64,000 bases of DNA from JAAFIP01 sp031367325 (GCA_031367325.1 JANLPQ010000055.1:7073-71072), one strand, 5' to 3'; positions 51,521 through 61,287 are shown, numbered from the stretch's first letter. The notes: generated from the sequence alone by a model not told the origin. Numbers and translations: made by a program.

Positions 51521-52852
51521 ATGAAACGACGTAATTTTATCCAAAACACAGGCATCACTGTCTTTGGTGCAGGCTTGCCTGTCAGCGGCGCCATGGCGCA
51601 AAACCGCTACGCTAAGTACGCAGGGCAAACAGTAGTGTTCAGCATTCCAGCGCACCCGCACTACGATGCAATGTTAAAAATTCTGCCCCAGTTCACAAAG
51701 GAAACGGGTATTAAAGTAGAGACCGACAAACTGGCTATGGGTCGCATGAAGGAGAAACAGCTGCTAGAGATGGCCAAGCCGCAGGGGGACTATGACTTAG
51801 GTTGCTATGTGGTGATGTGGAAAGGTGAATATGTTGCCAAGAATCTCATCCATCCGCTAGAACCATTCTTTCAAAACGCGGCCTTGGCTGACCCTAGCTA
51901 CGACATGAAAGACATTATTCCTATATACCTAGAAAACTTGGGTTTGGTAGGCGGCCCCAAGGGCTACTTGTCTGGCGCTGGTGCCAAACTGTACGGTTTG
52001 CCTTATGGTGCTGAAACCTCGGTTCTGGCTTATCGAAAAGACATTTTTGCCAAACATAATTTACAACCGCCTACCAACTACGCAGAGTTTTCCAAGCTAC
52101 TGCGTATCATCAAAGACAAAGAGGGGATCGGATCGCTGGCATCACGCGGACAAGCAGGTCACCAAGCCGTGCATGCATGGCTACTACACCTCAATCCACT
52201 AGGCGGCAGCGTATTTGACGACCAATGGAAACCTCGCTTTAACGACAAAATTGGCGTGGAAGCTTTGAAGTTTTTACAAGAGGTGGTCGCCACTGGCCCT
52301 GCGGGTATTGCCGGCTACGGCCAAGGCGAGAGCAACACAGCTTTCTTGCAAGGCCAGGCCGCTATGTACCTGGACTCCACATCGCTGGCCGGTTTGGTGA
52401 ATGATCCCAGTAAGTCCAAAGTGGTGGACAAAGTGAGCTGGGCCTTGCATCCCATGGGCACACGCCGCGCATCACAGTCAGGTGGCTTAGGCTTGGCGAT
52501 TGCCAAAAACGCCAAGAACGCAGATGCAGCCTTTTTGCTGATGCAGTGGCTCACTGCCAAAGCACAAGATAAGGCCGTGACCGCAGCCGGTGGTGCACCT
52601 ACGCGCAACTCCACTCTTGCAGATGTAGACTTAGTACGCAAATACCCAGAGTTCATAACCTTCAAAGAAGCCTTGAAGTACTCCAACCCTGACTGGCGCC
52701 CCATCATCCCAGTGTGGGACAAGATCAACGTGCAGGCTTTGGGTGTGGGCATATCTGAAGCTTTAACAGGCAAGAAAACTGCAGAAGTGGCACTCAACGA
52801 CATGGTTCCGCAGGTTACGCAGATCATGCGTGAAGCCGGCTACAAAATTTAA
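51521..52852 (+). CDS. Sugar ABC transporter substrate-binding protein
   Basis: Family 1 solute-binding protein, 443 residues. The N-terminus MKRRNFIQNTGITVFGAG ... AMAQ looks like a Tat signal (RRNFI) with an AxA-type cleavage near residue 27. Mature part has LPYGAETSVLAYRKDIFAKH and FLQGQAAMYLDSTSL, usual for carbohydrate binders. It precedes two permease genes; AGGAGA ribosome binding site upstream. Confidence 0.92.
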   Translation: MKRRNFIQNTGITVFGAGLPVSGAMAQNRYAKYAGQTVVFSIPAHPHYDAMLKILPQFTKETGIKVETDKLAMGRMKEKQLLEMAKPQGDYDLGCYVVMWKGEYVAKNLIHPLEPFFQNAALADPSYDMKDIIPIYLENLGLVGGPKGYLSGAGAKLYGLPYGAETSVLAYRKDIFAKHNLQPPTNYAEFSKLLRIIKDKEGIGSLASRGQAGHQAVHAWLLHLNPLGGSVFDDQWKPRFNDKIGVEALKFLQEVVATGPAGIAGYGQGESNTAFLQGQAAMYLDSTSLAGLVNDPSKSKVVDKVSWALHPMGTRRASQSGGLGLAIAKNAKNADAAFLLMQWLTAKAQDKAVTAAGGAPTRNSTLADVDLVRKYPEFITFKEALKYSNPDWRPIIPVWDKINVQALGVGISEALTGKKTAEVALNDMVPQVTQIMREAGYKI

Positions 52853-52862
52853 AAGACGAAAA

Positions 52863-53738
52863 ATGCGCACTCCCTCTTGGGTTCCTGTCCTGTATTTAGG
52901 ACCCGCCGTTTTAATCATGCTGGCAGCCTGTCTATACCCTGTCATTTCGGCTTTTCAGCTAGGCCTATTTGACTGGAGCATGGGCACACCCTGGGGTGAG
53001 GCGCGCTGGGTAGGCTTGAATAATTTTGTTTCAGCTTTCTCTAACCCGAGAGTATGGTCTTCATTGTGGACCACGCTACTTTTTGCTGCTGTGTGCGTGA
53101 GTGCCGAAATGGTACTGGGCATTGCGTTGGCTCTAGCGCTTGAGCGCCCCGTGCGCGGAACCGCGTTTTTCCGCACTTTGTTTATCCTGCCAATGATGAT
53201 TGCGCCGATAGCAGTGGGGCTTGTATGGCGGTATATTTTTGACGCGCAATTTGGTCTAATTAACGCAGTATTAGCCCTTTTCAGAATTGGACCTATGGGT
53301 TGGCTAGCGGATCCCACTTTAGCGTTTGTCGCCATTGTTATTGCCGACATTTGGCAATGGACTCCCTTTGTCTTCATCATGATGGTGGCTGCGCTGGCTA
53401 ACGTGGACAATTCGGTGATTGAAGCCTCGCGCATTGACGGTGCCAAATGGTGGCAGATGACTTTCTTGGTCAAACTACCCATGATTGCACACGTGATTGC
53501 TATCACTTTGATGATGCGCTTGATAGATGCGTTCCGCGTGCTGGAGGTGATCTATGTGTTGACCTTTGGTGGCCCAGGAGATTCGACTGAAATTCTAGCG
53601 TTGCACATCTACAAAACAGCTTTTGTGGGACAGCAACTTGGCGTGGCAGCCGCTATTTCGGTGTTGTTATTAATGGTAGTAGCTCTGCTGTCTTGGGGCG
53701 CGTTGCGTCTGTCCAATCCGTTGAAAAACGAACGCTAA
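52863..53738 (+). CDS. Sugar ABC transporter permease (MalF/UgpA type)
   Basis: Six hydrophobic helices, with the EAA loop EASRIDGAKWWQMTFLVKLPMI. ATG 52863 (MRTPSWVPVLYLGPAVL) is ten bases after the binding-protein stop; ATG 52830 would overlap that gene by 23 bases and add 11 mostly basic residues. About 291 residues. Confidence 0.92.
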   Translation: MRTPSWVPVLYLGPAVLIMLAACLYPVISAFQLGLFDWSMGTPWGEARWVGLNNFVSAFSNPRVWSSLWTTLLFAAVCVSAEMVLGIALALALERPVRGTAFFRTLFILPMMIAPIAVGLVWRYIFDAQFGLINAVLALFRIGPMGWLADPTLAFVAIVIADIWQWTPFVFIMMVAALANVDNSVIEASRIDGAKWWQMTFLVKLPMIAHVIAITLMMRLIDAFRVLEVIYVLTFGGPGDSTEILALHIYKTAFVGQQLGVAAAISVLLLMVVALLSWGALRLSNPLKNER

Positions 53739-53761
53739 AGCTCACGCATATTAAGGCCTCT

Positions 53762-54586
53762 ATGAATCGCTCCCCTCTCGTTAGTAGTTTGCACTACACC
53801 ATGCTCATCATGTTGGCTATTTTGTGCGTGGCCCCCATTGCCATAATTTTTGCCACGAGCATGCGTCAACAGGTCGACGTTTTTGCAGAGCCGTTGAACT
53901 TCATCTTTACTCCCACACTAGAAAATTACCGTGCTGTATTACAAGACGATAAGTTTGACCGCTACCTGATGAACAGCCTTTTTGTTGGGGTGATCTCAAC
54001 AGTGATCACACTAGTGCTGGGGTGTATGGCTGCCTATGGGTTGGCACGCTTTCGCTTTAAAGGCCGCACCACCATTGCCTACACCACATTGCTACTGCGT
54101 ACAGTACCGCTGGCTGTATTAGCGATTCCAGTTTTTATGATTTGGAGCGAATGGAAGCTAGTTAACAGTTTATGGGGCCTGGTGCTGCTGTATGTGGCTG
54201 TCAACTTGCCTTTCACCATCTGGTTACTCTACGGATTTGTGCTGCAAGTGCCCATTGAGCTAGAAGAGGCAGCCGCAATCGATGGATGTGGCCCTGTTCG
54301 CGTCTTCACTAAGGTTTTGTTGCCTCTTATGGCACCTGGTTTGGCCGCAGCATCTATCTTTACCTTTCGAATTGCTTGGAACGAATTTATTTTGGCACTG
54401 GTGCTTACAGATCGAGGTACACGCACTTTACCGGTCGCAGCATCACTGTTTATCAGCGACATCGGGGTGGACTGGGGCAAGGTCATGGCAATGGGCAGCT
54501 TGATTGCAATACCGCCATTGATATTCACCTTTGTAGCAGCGCGCCAAATCATCACTGGCCTAACTGCAGGTGCAGTAAAAGGTTAA
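53762..54586 (+). CDS. Sugar ABC transporter permease (MalG/UgpE type)
   Basis: Six hydrophobic helices with the EAA motif EEAAAIDGCGPVRVFTKVLLPLMAPG and a C-terminal VAARQIITGLTAGAVKG. ATG 53762 (MNRSPLVSS) has an AAGG site five bases upstream and lies 23 bases after the preceding stop. About 274 residues. Last gene of the cluster. Confidence 0.92.
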   Translation: MNRSPLVSSLHYTMLIMLAILCVAPIAIIFATSMRQQVDVFAEPLNFIFTPTLENYRAVLQDDKFDRYLMNSLFVGVISTVITLVLGCMAAYGLARFRFKGRTTIAYTTLLLRTVPLAVLAIPVFMIWSEWKLVNSLWGLVLLYVAVNLPFTIWLLYGFVLQVPIELEEAAAIDGCGPVRVFTKVLLPLMAPGLAAASIFTFRIAWNEFILALVLTDRGTRTLPVAASLFISDIGVDWGKVMAMGSLIAIPPLIFTFVAARQIITGLTAGAVKG

Positions 54587-54608
54587 TTTTCGATCTACAG
54601 TATTTGAG

Positions 54609-54635
54609 TGAAACACCTCAGGCTGAGGTGTTTCA
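54609..54635. terminator. Perfect 12-bp hairpin after the sugar-acid cluster
   Basis: TGAAACACCTCA, three bases GGC, TGAGGTGTTTCA. It lies 23 bases after the permease stop and before the convergent Tad locus. There is no T run, so it may be a weak terminator or an mRNA-end protector. The rest of 54587-54769 shows nothing else. Confidence 0.6.
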
Positions 54636-54769
54636 CTGCAGTTACGGTCTTTGGCCGATACCGTTGAAGCCCAGACCCTGAAAGACAGAGTTGGACACGC
54701 TGACGTTTAACGTGATGTGTCGCCAATATTAGCTTTCAAGAGTTTCTCAACGTTGTGATCGATGGTAGA

Positions 54770-55897
54770 TTAATCACGCCACTTTTCAGGCAGCCAAGTG
54801 GCGGGACAAAATGCGATACCGTTACCTATAATCTGGCTCATTGTCTGCGCATCGCTTGCATATTTTTTAAGCAAACTACTAGCACTGCCAGCGGCAAACT
54901 CTGACACAGCTTTCATGCCGGTATTCATTATTTCGAAATTCAGCAGATCATTGCCGGACATTAAACTATCAAAGTCGGTATCGGGCTTTACAACTACTCT
55001 TGGAGCCGCAGGTCCAAACGAGTAAAAGGGGTGCCAATGAAGCGGGCTTTGCATTCCAACTGCCCCCTCGGCACTTAAAGGTAGCTTGTCTACATCCAGC
55101 ATTGAAGTTTCAAAAGCATTGAATGATCTGGTGAGGTAAACTGCAGCCGTATAACCTGCTAGTATCATCTTATTGGCTATAGGAACGCTGAGCTTATAAC
55201 CGTAGTTGATCCTTAGGTGAAGTACGTTGGCTTCAGCGAGTGTCTTGTTTGACATAGAGCCTTTTAATTGCGCATCGGTTGCAGTCCTACTAGTGACGTT
55301 GTCGTAGTAAGTTAGGGGTTTTCGGTACCTTAAAGTGTCAGTAGGAATTTGGTACAGATGTCGGTCTTCACCAGAAAACTCTATGAACCCCCAATCAGTA
55401 AAGGCTTGCTGCGTGGGATTTAAATACTCTATGCAGGTAGACTTTAATAAATCTTTATAAGCTCTTCCGTAGTACGTGAGAAGTTTATCTTTGTCAGGAG
55501 TTTTAGTGCCGAATAATGGCATCATGCCCGCAACCATACCGTCCCAAACACTTGATCGATTTAAGCTACCAATTACGCTTGTATTTAGATGAACTCCAAA
55601 CTTGTCTCTACCTTTTGTAGTCATGTTTGTCGCTTCGTAAGCTGATCCAACTATTTTCCTTAGATCAATTGGTATTGCTACTGGCATACCGTTGTTCAAT
55701 GCGCCGATTCGCGCTGCTTCATGCGCAGCGTACTGCAATGTGAGTTTGACATGAAAAATCAATGCAAGCTGTATGGCCAGCAACAACAAAGTTACAGTCA
55801 AAACCAAGACAACAAGCGTTTCTGTTGCAGCTGCGCCGCGGTGGTGTTTACTGGCATAGTTACGGACAAGTCTTGTTTTTTTATAGCGGTTCAGCAT
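54770..55897 (-). CDS. TadE/TadG-like minor pilin or pilus-assembly protein
   Basis: N-terminal segment RGAAATETLVVLVLTVTLLLLAIQLALIFHVKLTLQYAAHEAARIG is the TadE-like motif (single transmembrane helix, E at +5 after the processing site). At 375 residues it is much longer than TadE (~150-200); the periplasmic remainder has no recognisable domain. Last gene of the visible Tad locus. Likely processed by a prepilin peptidase and involved in pilus assembly. Confidence 0.8.
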   Translation of the reverse strand: MLNRYKKTRLVRNYASKHHRGAAATETLVVLVLTVTLLLLAIQLALIFHVKLTLQYAAHEAARIGALNNGMPVAIPIDLRKIVGSAYEATNMTTKGRDKFGVHLNTSVIGSLNRSSVWDGMVAGMMPLFGTKTPDKDKLLTYYGRAYKDLLKSTCIEYLNPTQQAFTDWGFIEFSGEDRHLYQIPTDTLRYRKPLTYYDNVTSRTATDAQLKGSMSNKTLAEANVLHLRINYGYKLSVPIANKMILAGYTAAVYLTRSFNAFETSMLDVDKLPLSAEGAVGMQSPLHWHPFYSFGPAAPRVVVKPDTDFDSLMSGNDLLNFEIMNTGMKAVSEFAAGSASSLLKKYASDAQTMSQIIGNGIAFCPATWLPEKWRD

Positions 55898-55916
55898 AAA
55901 AATTACTCCTTACAAT

Positions 55917-56261
55917 TTACCAACCAAACAATTGGACACCGGGTTTTAATTGCAGCGCATGCGCACAGCCAGCTGACAGCTCTAACACCATAGCGGCACC
56001 CTTGCAGACCGACAATCTAAGGGGGCACAAACTGCTCACCACACGCAAAATATGCCCGTCTGAGCGCAAAAAAATTATGTCTATCGGATATCGCATGCCT
56101 ACAGTGTGAACCGAGGAACATTTTTTAATCAACATTCCTTCATTTGCGCATAGCCTAGCCCGCCCCAGCAATCCGCGCGTTCTGGCCCACGCAGTTTCGG
56201 CTACAAAAATGGGCCCAAAACCGGTCGCAGAGGATTGGGCTTGTAAAGTAACAGTACGCAT
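55917..56261 (-). CDS. DUF192-family protein
   Basis: 114 residues. WARTRGLLGRARLCANEGMLIKKCSSVHTVGMRYPIDIIFL and VLELSAGCAHALQLKPGVQLFGW are typical of DUF192. No convincing signal peptide. Such genes often sit in or beside Tad loci in Burkholderiales (from memory). Function unknown. Six bases after tadC. Confidence 0.85.
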   Translation of the reverse strand: MRTVTLQAQSSATGFGPIFVAETAWARTRGLLGRARLCANEGMLIKKCSSVHTVGMRYPIDIIFLRSDGHILRVVSSLCPLRLSVCKGAAMVLELSAGCAHALQLKPGVQLFGW

Positions 56262-56266
56262 GAGTT

Positions 56267-57154
56267 TTACTTGGGCATGGCCATGTATTCCATAACCAAT
56301 GGAAAGAAAATAATAACAAACGTTACTGGGAATATAAATATGACCAGTGGGCCTATCATCTTGACGGGCGCCTCCATAGCTAACTTTTCGGCATACTGGA
56401 AACGCTCTGTACGCCGCTGGTCTGAAATGTCAGCCAGGGTATTAGCTATGCTAGCGCCCAAAGATTCAGCTTGCGTCAAACTAGACACTAAGCTTTTGAT
56501 GTTTTCATTGTCTGTACGCTCTGCCATGCTACGAAGCGCTTCCATTCGGTTCATACCTGCCCGCATGTCGCGCAACATATGGTCAAACTCGTCGCGCAAT
56601 GCCCCTTTGGGGCCCTTGTCGACAGCTTGCGCAATAGCACCCGTCAGGCTTAGCCCAGCTTGACAGCACAAAGTAATCATATCTAAGTAACTGGGCAAAG
56701 AGCGCAATATTTCCTTACTACGCTTTTTGTGTTTGTCGCGCAGCCAAATGGCTGGATACAACCAGCCCAAGTATCCAAAGCCAATCATGCACCCTATTTT
56801 GTTACTGCCTGTGGCATTCAACATGCTGGCCATACATAGCGTTATCAACGAAAACACCAAAAATGTAACTGCTTGAAACGCGATAAACTCTTCAGATTTG
56901 AGCAAAAATCCCAATCCGGCTATGTCAAGTTGCTTCTTCCTTTTAACAAGCTTAGATGTTGGCGCCGTTTGTAAAACGTAAAACTGTAAAAAGTTTATCG
57001 CTGGCCACACTAAGCGTAAGGGCAAGGGCAGCGCATCCATATGTGTACGAACAGAGCTCTTTGAATTGCGAATAAATACCGTGGCATAGTGGAACAATAC
57101 GCCACCTATGACTCCGCATAACAAAACGATAAAAAGCAAAACTGCGTTGCGCAT
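56267..57154 (-). CDS. tadC: Flp pilus assembly inner-membrane protein TadC
   Basis: Type II secretion F-family platform protein, 295 residues with hydrophobic helices at the N-terminus, around 95-140 and at the C-terminus. Central SYLDMITLCCQAGLSLTGAIAQA and EFDHMLRDMRAGMNRMEALRSMAERT are typical. Works with TadB as the membrane platform. 18 bases after tadB. Confidence 0.92.
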   Translation of the reverse strand: MRNAVLLFIVLLCGVIGGVLFHYATVFIRNSKSSVRTHMDALPLPLRLVWPAINFLQFYVLQTAPTSKLVKRKKQLDIAGLGFLLKSEEFIAFQAVTFLVFSLITLCMASMLNATGSNKIGCMIGFGYLGWLYPAIWLRDKHKKRSKEILRSLPSYLDMITLCCQAGLSLTGAIAQAVDKGPKGALRDEFDHMLRDMRAGMNRMEALRSMAERTDNENIKSLVSSLTQAESLGASIANTLADISDQRRTERFQYAEKLAMEAPVKMIGPLVIFIFPVTFVIIFFPLVMEYMAMPK

Positions 57155-57172
57155 AATTAATTCTGGTGAGGT

Positions 57173-58030
57173 TTATATGTCGATAGCAACAATCTTTTTG
57201 ATCATGGCATAGCCCAAATAAAGCATTACACACGATATAGCCATCACTACATTACCTACTGTGGTGGTGAACAAAAGCTTCATCGTAGGCTGCAAAAAAT
57301 ATAACACGCCCAACATTAAAAAAGGAAACATGGTCATTACCAAACCTTGAATTTTGCCCTGGGCAGTCAGCGCAATAATACGGCCTTCTAAAATAGCTTT
57401 TCTGCGCAGCGTAGTGGCAAGGATTTGAAGAGGCTCTGACAAATTACCGCCCACTTGTTTAGAAACGCGTAGCGCCACAACTACTAAAACAAAATCTGGT
57501 ATTGCCAAACGCGCTGACATTTTTTGGATAGCCTCATCGAAGCTGACCCCCAAGCGCTGCTCTTTCAACACAATAGAAAACTCTTGTCCTAGTGGGCCGC
57601 GCTGGTCACGCACGAGTACTTCTAACGCTACAGACAAGGAGCTACCAGCGCGTAGCGCGCTGGCTATAAAAAGCAGTGCGTCCGGCAGTTCAGACTCTAT
57701 TAACTCTAATCGCTTTCTTTCTTGGCGAGCAAGCCATTTGCTGGGCAACAAATACAATGCAATTGCACACACAACGGGTATCAGTAAGCCCTTGCTAAGC
57801 AACCATGCACTGAATGAAACTATGATGATAGTTAAAAAATGTAGTGCGCTGTAGATAATTGCATGTTGGGCTTGAAACTCTGAAATATTAAAATTTTTCT
57901 TGCCTGTAGATTGCAGCTTTGAAAGAACCCCTTGTTTAATTTCAGGTGATGATTTAACAAAGATTTTGGTCAAACCTAACGCAAATGCAAAACAAACAAG
58001 TATAAATAATATTAGGGTCACAGATTTCAT
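57173..58030 (-). CDS. tadB: Flp pilus assembly inner-membrane protein TadB
   Basis: F-domain platform protein, 285 residues. LPDALLFIASALRAGSSLSVALEVL and EFSIVLKEQRLGVSFDEAIQKM are the family motifs, followed by a long C-terminal helix pair. Its start overlaps the tadA stop by four bases. Confidence 0.93.
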   Translation of the reverse strand: MKSVTLILFILVCFAFALGLTKIFVKSSPEIKQGVLSKLQSTGKKNFNISEFQAQHAIIYSALHFLTIIIVSFSAWLLSKGLLIPVVCAIALYLLPSKWLARQERKRLELIESELPDALLFIASALRAGSSLSVALEVLVRDQRGPLGQEFSIVLKEQRLGVSFDEAIQKMSARLAIPDFVLVVVALRVSKQVGGNLSEPLQILATTLRRKAILEGRIIALTAQGKIQGLVMTMFPFLMLGVLYFLQPTMKLLFTTTVGNVVMAISCVMLYLGYAMIKKIVAIDI

Positions 58031-59679
58031 ACGCGGTCCGGCTGGCGTCCAATTAATCCATCCAAATCAAGTGAAGTACCGCTGTCTTGCAACTTTGCAA
58101 AAAAGTCAGGTACCAAGCCCGTTGGCTCAAAATAACCTGTTGTTTTGTAGTCCGAGTCTACCCCTGTTTTTTTGTAAACATAAATATCCTGCATCTGAAT
58201 AATGCCCGCTGGGCATCCTGTAACTTCAGTTATGTAAGTCACTTTTCTTCTGCCGCATGGAAAGCGAGTTAATTGAACCACAATGTCCACCGCAGATGCG
58301 ATTTGTTCTCGAATAGCGCTTACCGGTATATTCATACCCGCCATGGTCACCAGCACCTCTAGGCGAGACATTGCGTCACGCGGAGTGTTGGCATGTAGTG
58401 TAGTTAAAGAGCCATCATGACCTGTATTCATAGCTTGAAGCATGTCCAGCGCTTCACCACTGCGACACTCACCAATCACGATACGGTCAGGGCGCATACG
58501 TAGCGAGTTTCTCACCAGCTCCCTGATAGTCACTGCGCCCTTGCCCTCTGTATTGGCAGGTCTTGACTCTAAGCCTACTAAATTAGGTTGCGAAAGCGAC
58601 AGCTCTGCAGCGTCTTCAATAGTAACAATACGCTCGTCATCAGGAATAAAACCTGACACCATATTGAGAAAGGTGGTTTTGCCCGTGCCGGTACCGCCCG
58701 ATACAATGATGTTGAGCCTTTCTTCCACTGCAATGCGCATAAAGTCTACCATTTGCTGCGAAATCGATTCCATCTTTAACATCCCCTCGTAGTTCATACG
58801 ATTTTTAGGAAATTTTCGAATCGTCAAGCTTGGGCCGCGTAGAGCAAGAGGTGGAATAATTGCGTTAACACGAGAACCATCTTTTAAACGGGCATCTACC
58901 ATCGGCGAACTCTCGTCAATTCGCCTACCTAGCGGTGTCACTATGCGCTCAATCGCGCCTAGCACTGCAATGTCACTGCTAAAGGCAACGCTCGTTAGTT
59001 CTAGTTTGCCAGAGCGCTCAACCCAAATTTCATCGAAACGGTTTACCATCACTTCGGTAACAGACTCGTCCTTTAGCAAAATTTCCATGGGGCCGAGACC
59101 AATAGCTTCGTCCAGCAGTTGTTGGCTAAGCAGTTCGCGGTCAATATTGACTGGCAGGTCGCGTGAATCTTGAATAATCTCGTTAATAAGCGATCGAACA
59201 TTCGAGCGCAGCTCATCGTCCTTCATGGTAGTGATGTTGATGCGTCTGCTGTCCAGATTCTCTAGCAAGGTGCGATGAAGAATTCTGCGCCACTTTAATA
59301 GCGGATCTTCTATAACCACACGTTTGGGCGCTTGCACAGGCGTGTTCTGTTTTGCACCCACCACTACTTGGTTTACCGCTAGCTGCTCTTCGTCCGCAAC
59401 CATAACCAATGAATGGCCACCTACCAACACAGTTTCTCCGCCCTTCACAGGGCCATAGCGGGTTATTTTTACACCATCAACCCAAGTACCAAATAATCCG
59501 CCAAGATCTTGCAAAAAAACTTCGTTGTCGCTTAACAGAATTTTTACATGCTGTTTTGCCACATTCCAACCCGCTAATACGATTTGGCAATTCTCATCTT
59601 TGCCAATCAACAAATCAGCTATGTCTAAGTTGACCTCCCGTATGGGTTGCTGTGGTGACTTAACTTGAATCTTAAACAT
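58027..59679 (-). CDS. tadA: Tad secretion ATPase CpaF/TadA with an N-terminal FHA-like domain
   Basis: Hexameric ATPase of the Flp pilus. Residues ~1-95 look like a forkhead-associated fold (LIGKDENCQIVLAGWNVAKQHVKIL then QDLGGLFGTWVDGVKI). C-terminal part is classic CpaF: LLKDESVTEVMVN, Walker A GGTGTGKTT (about 329-337), IEDAAELSLSQPNLVGLESR and GECRSGEALDMLQAMNTGHDGSLTTLHANT. 550 residues versus ~420-450 for plain TadA. The pThr-binding residues seem altered (usual GR is GK, SRxH is AKQH, SxNG is GLFG). It follows the secretin by two bases; no TadZ/CpaE gene lies between. Confidence 0.92.
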   Translation of the reverse strand: MFKIQVKSPQQPIREVNLDIADLLIGKDENCQIVLAGWNVAKQHVKILLSDNEVFLQDLGGLFGTWVDGVKITRYGPVKGGETVLVGGHSLVMVADEEQLAVNQVVVGAKQNTPVQAPKRVVIEDPLLKWRRILHRTLLENLDSRRINITTMKDDELRSNVRSLINEIIQDSRDLPVNIDRELLSQQLLDEAIGLGPMEILLKDESVTEVMVNRFDEIWVERSGKLELTSVAFSSDIAVLGAIERIVTPLGRRIDESSPMVDARLKDGSRVNAIIPPLALRGPSLTIRKFPKNRMNYEGMLKMESISQQMVDFMRIAVEERLNIIVSGGTGTGKTTFLNMVSGFIPDDERIVTIEDAAELSLSQPNLVGLESRPANTEGKGAVTIRELVRNSLRMRPDRIVIGECRSGEALDMLQAMNTGHDGSLTTLHANTPRDAMSRLEVLVTMAGMNIPVSAIREQIASAVDIVVQLTRFPCGRRKVTYITEVTGCPAGIIQMQDIYVYKKTGVDSDYKTTGYFEPTGLVPDFFAKLQDSGTSLDLDGLIGRQPDRV

Positions 59680-59681
59680 AG

Positions 59682-61250
59682 CTATCTGTTACCACCCTGT
59701 GTTTGCCAATCTGATGGTGCCAATTTTTTTTGCTCAGCTTGTTTTCTTTCAGTATCAAGAATGCCGCCCACTTCTTCTTGGTACTCTTGCTTTTTTTGCA
59801 GCATTTTTTCGACACGCTGCTTGCTGTTTGATGCATCAACTATGGTAGGTGTGATAAAAATTACTACCTCTGTCTCTTTATTCACGTCGTTGTCCGACCT
59901 GAACAACCGGCCCAGAAGTGGCAAACGACGCAAGCCAGGCAGACCCGAAGTATCGTTAGAAGATTCTTTGTTGATCAATCCTGACAGCACTATAGTTTCA
60001 CCATCTTTTACATTAAATTCTGTGTCAGTACGCCGTATCAACAATCCAGGAATACCTTGCACGGCTACGCTTCGATCTACATTGCTAACTTCGGTCAATA
60101 TACTGCCTGCAATGTTGCCCTGTGCATCAGCCGTTGGTTTTATATTCAATAAAACACCATATGATTTGAACGACACAGACCCCGCCCCGGTTGCACTAAT
60201 CGAAGGAAGTGGAATTTCGCCACCTGCTAAAAACTTAGCCTCTCCGCCGCTGCGTGTTGTTAAGTTGGGTGAAGCCAATACATACGCACTACCGCGTTGC
60301 ACTAAAAGATTTAGTTTAGAAGCTAGCGAAGTAGCAAGACCTAAATAGCTACCAGACGTGCGGGCCAGGTCACTGCCAGGATAGCCCCCTGCATTAGTTG
60401 TGAAACTGGAACCTGCGGGTAATGTGCGGTACTTGCCGTTTGTGGCAATATCAGAGAACAAACCAAAAGAAAATCCTTCGGCCACGCTTTGCCACTGCAC
60501 ACCCAAAGTTTCTAAAGCGTTTTTGCTAAATTCCATGAATTTGACCTGTATGTCTACCATACGATCAATCCGTATGCGGTCTGCCGTGGCCAGGTTAATG
60601 GTATTCGGATAAAGTTTAGTCAAAGTGTTAAGCCTATCAATAGCGCCGGTATCAAGATTGTTGCCACTTATCACTACACGCTCACCTACTCTGCGAATTG
60701 CAATTCCAGGCATGTTACTGGTTAAGTCGCGCAATTCTTCGATGGTGCGTTCGTGATCAGCAATGTTCACACGTAACTTCACCTTCAACGGCACGCCTGC
60801 TTTATCCCATACGTGTAATGTGCTGTCACCAGCATCTAGCGCAGTCAATAGTAGAGTGTTACCGTCTAACATACGTGCACTAAAAACTTTGCCGTTACCC
60901 ACTGCTACGCGGCTCACAGACTTGATTTTTACTAACGACATTTGACCAACATACATAGCTATTTTTTTGGGCAATTCATTGAGCACTATACTTTGAGCTT
61001 GTAATGCATCTGCTTCGCTGCTAAGTTTTAAGTTAGTCGATAAAGCATCGCTAGAAACCAAAGGTATACCTGGAGAAAAGTTTTTAGCATTGGCACTGTC
61101 ATCACTTTTAATAACCGGCGCAGCAGGCTTTTGAGGTTCTTGTTGGTTAGCTGTGTTGTCTTTTGTTTGTGCAACAACGCTAGATATTGTGAAGGTGCAA
61201 AACATCAAAAAGTTGATAAAAAAACAGCATAAGTTCGCGACAATTTTCAT
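59682..61250 (-). CDS. rcpA: Flp pilus outer-membrane secretin (RcpA/CpaC)
   Basis: 522 residues; signal peptide ending near SSVVAQ. N-terminal BON/pilus-type domain (KIAMYVGQMSLVKIKSVSRVAVGN) and C-terminal secretin domain with VLASPNLTTRSGGEAKFLAGGEIPLP, SYGVLLNIKPTADAQG, FNVKDGETIVLSGLI and LPLLGRLFRSD ... TEVVIFITPTIV. Forms the outer-membrane channel. Confidence 0.93.
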   Translation of the reverse strand: MKIVANLCCFFINFLMFCTFTISSVVAQTKDNTANQQEPQKPAAPVIKSDDSANAKNFSPGIPLVSSDALSTNLKLSSEADALQAQSIVLNELPKKIAMYVGQMSLVKIKSVSRVAVGNGKVFSARMLDGNTLLLTALDAGDSTLHVWDKAGVPLKVKLRVNIADHERTIEELRDLTSNMPGIAIRRVGERVVISGNNLDTGAIDRLNTLTKLYPNTINLATADRIRIDRMVDIQVKFMEFSKNALETLGVQWQSVAEGFSFGLFSDIATNGKYRTLPAGSSFTTNAGGYPGSDLARTSGSYLGLATSLASKLNLLVQRGSAYVLASPNLTTRSGGEAKFLAGGEIPLPSISATGAGSVSFKSYGVLLNIKPTADAQGNIAGSILTEVSNVDRSVAVQGIPGLLIRRTDTEFNVKDGETIVLSGLINKESSNDTSGLPGLRRLPLLGRLFRSDNDVNKETEVVIFITPTIVDASNSKQRVEKMLQKKQEYQEEVGGILDTERKQAEQKKLAPSDWQTQGGNR

Positions 61251-61287
61251 GGTGATAATTAGTTATTTTAATTACGAAGATGTTTTT

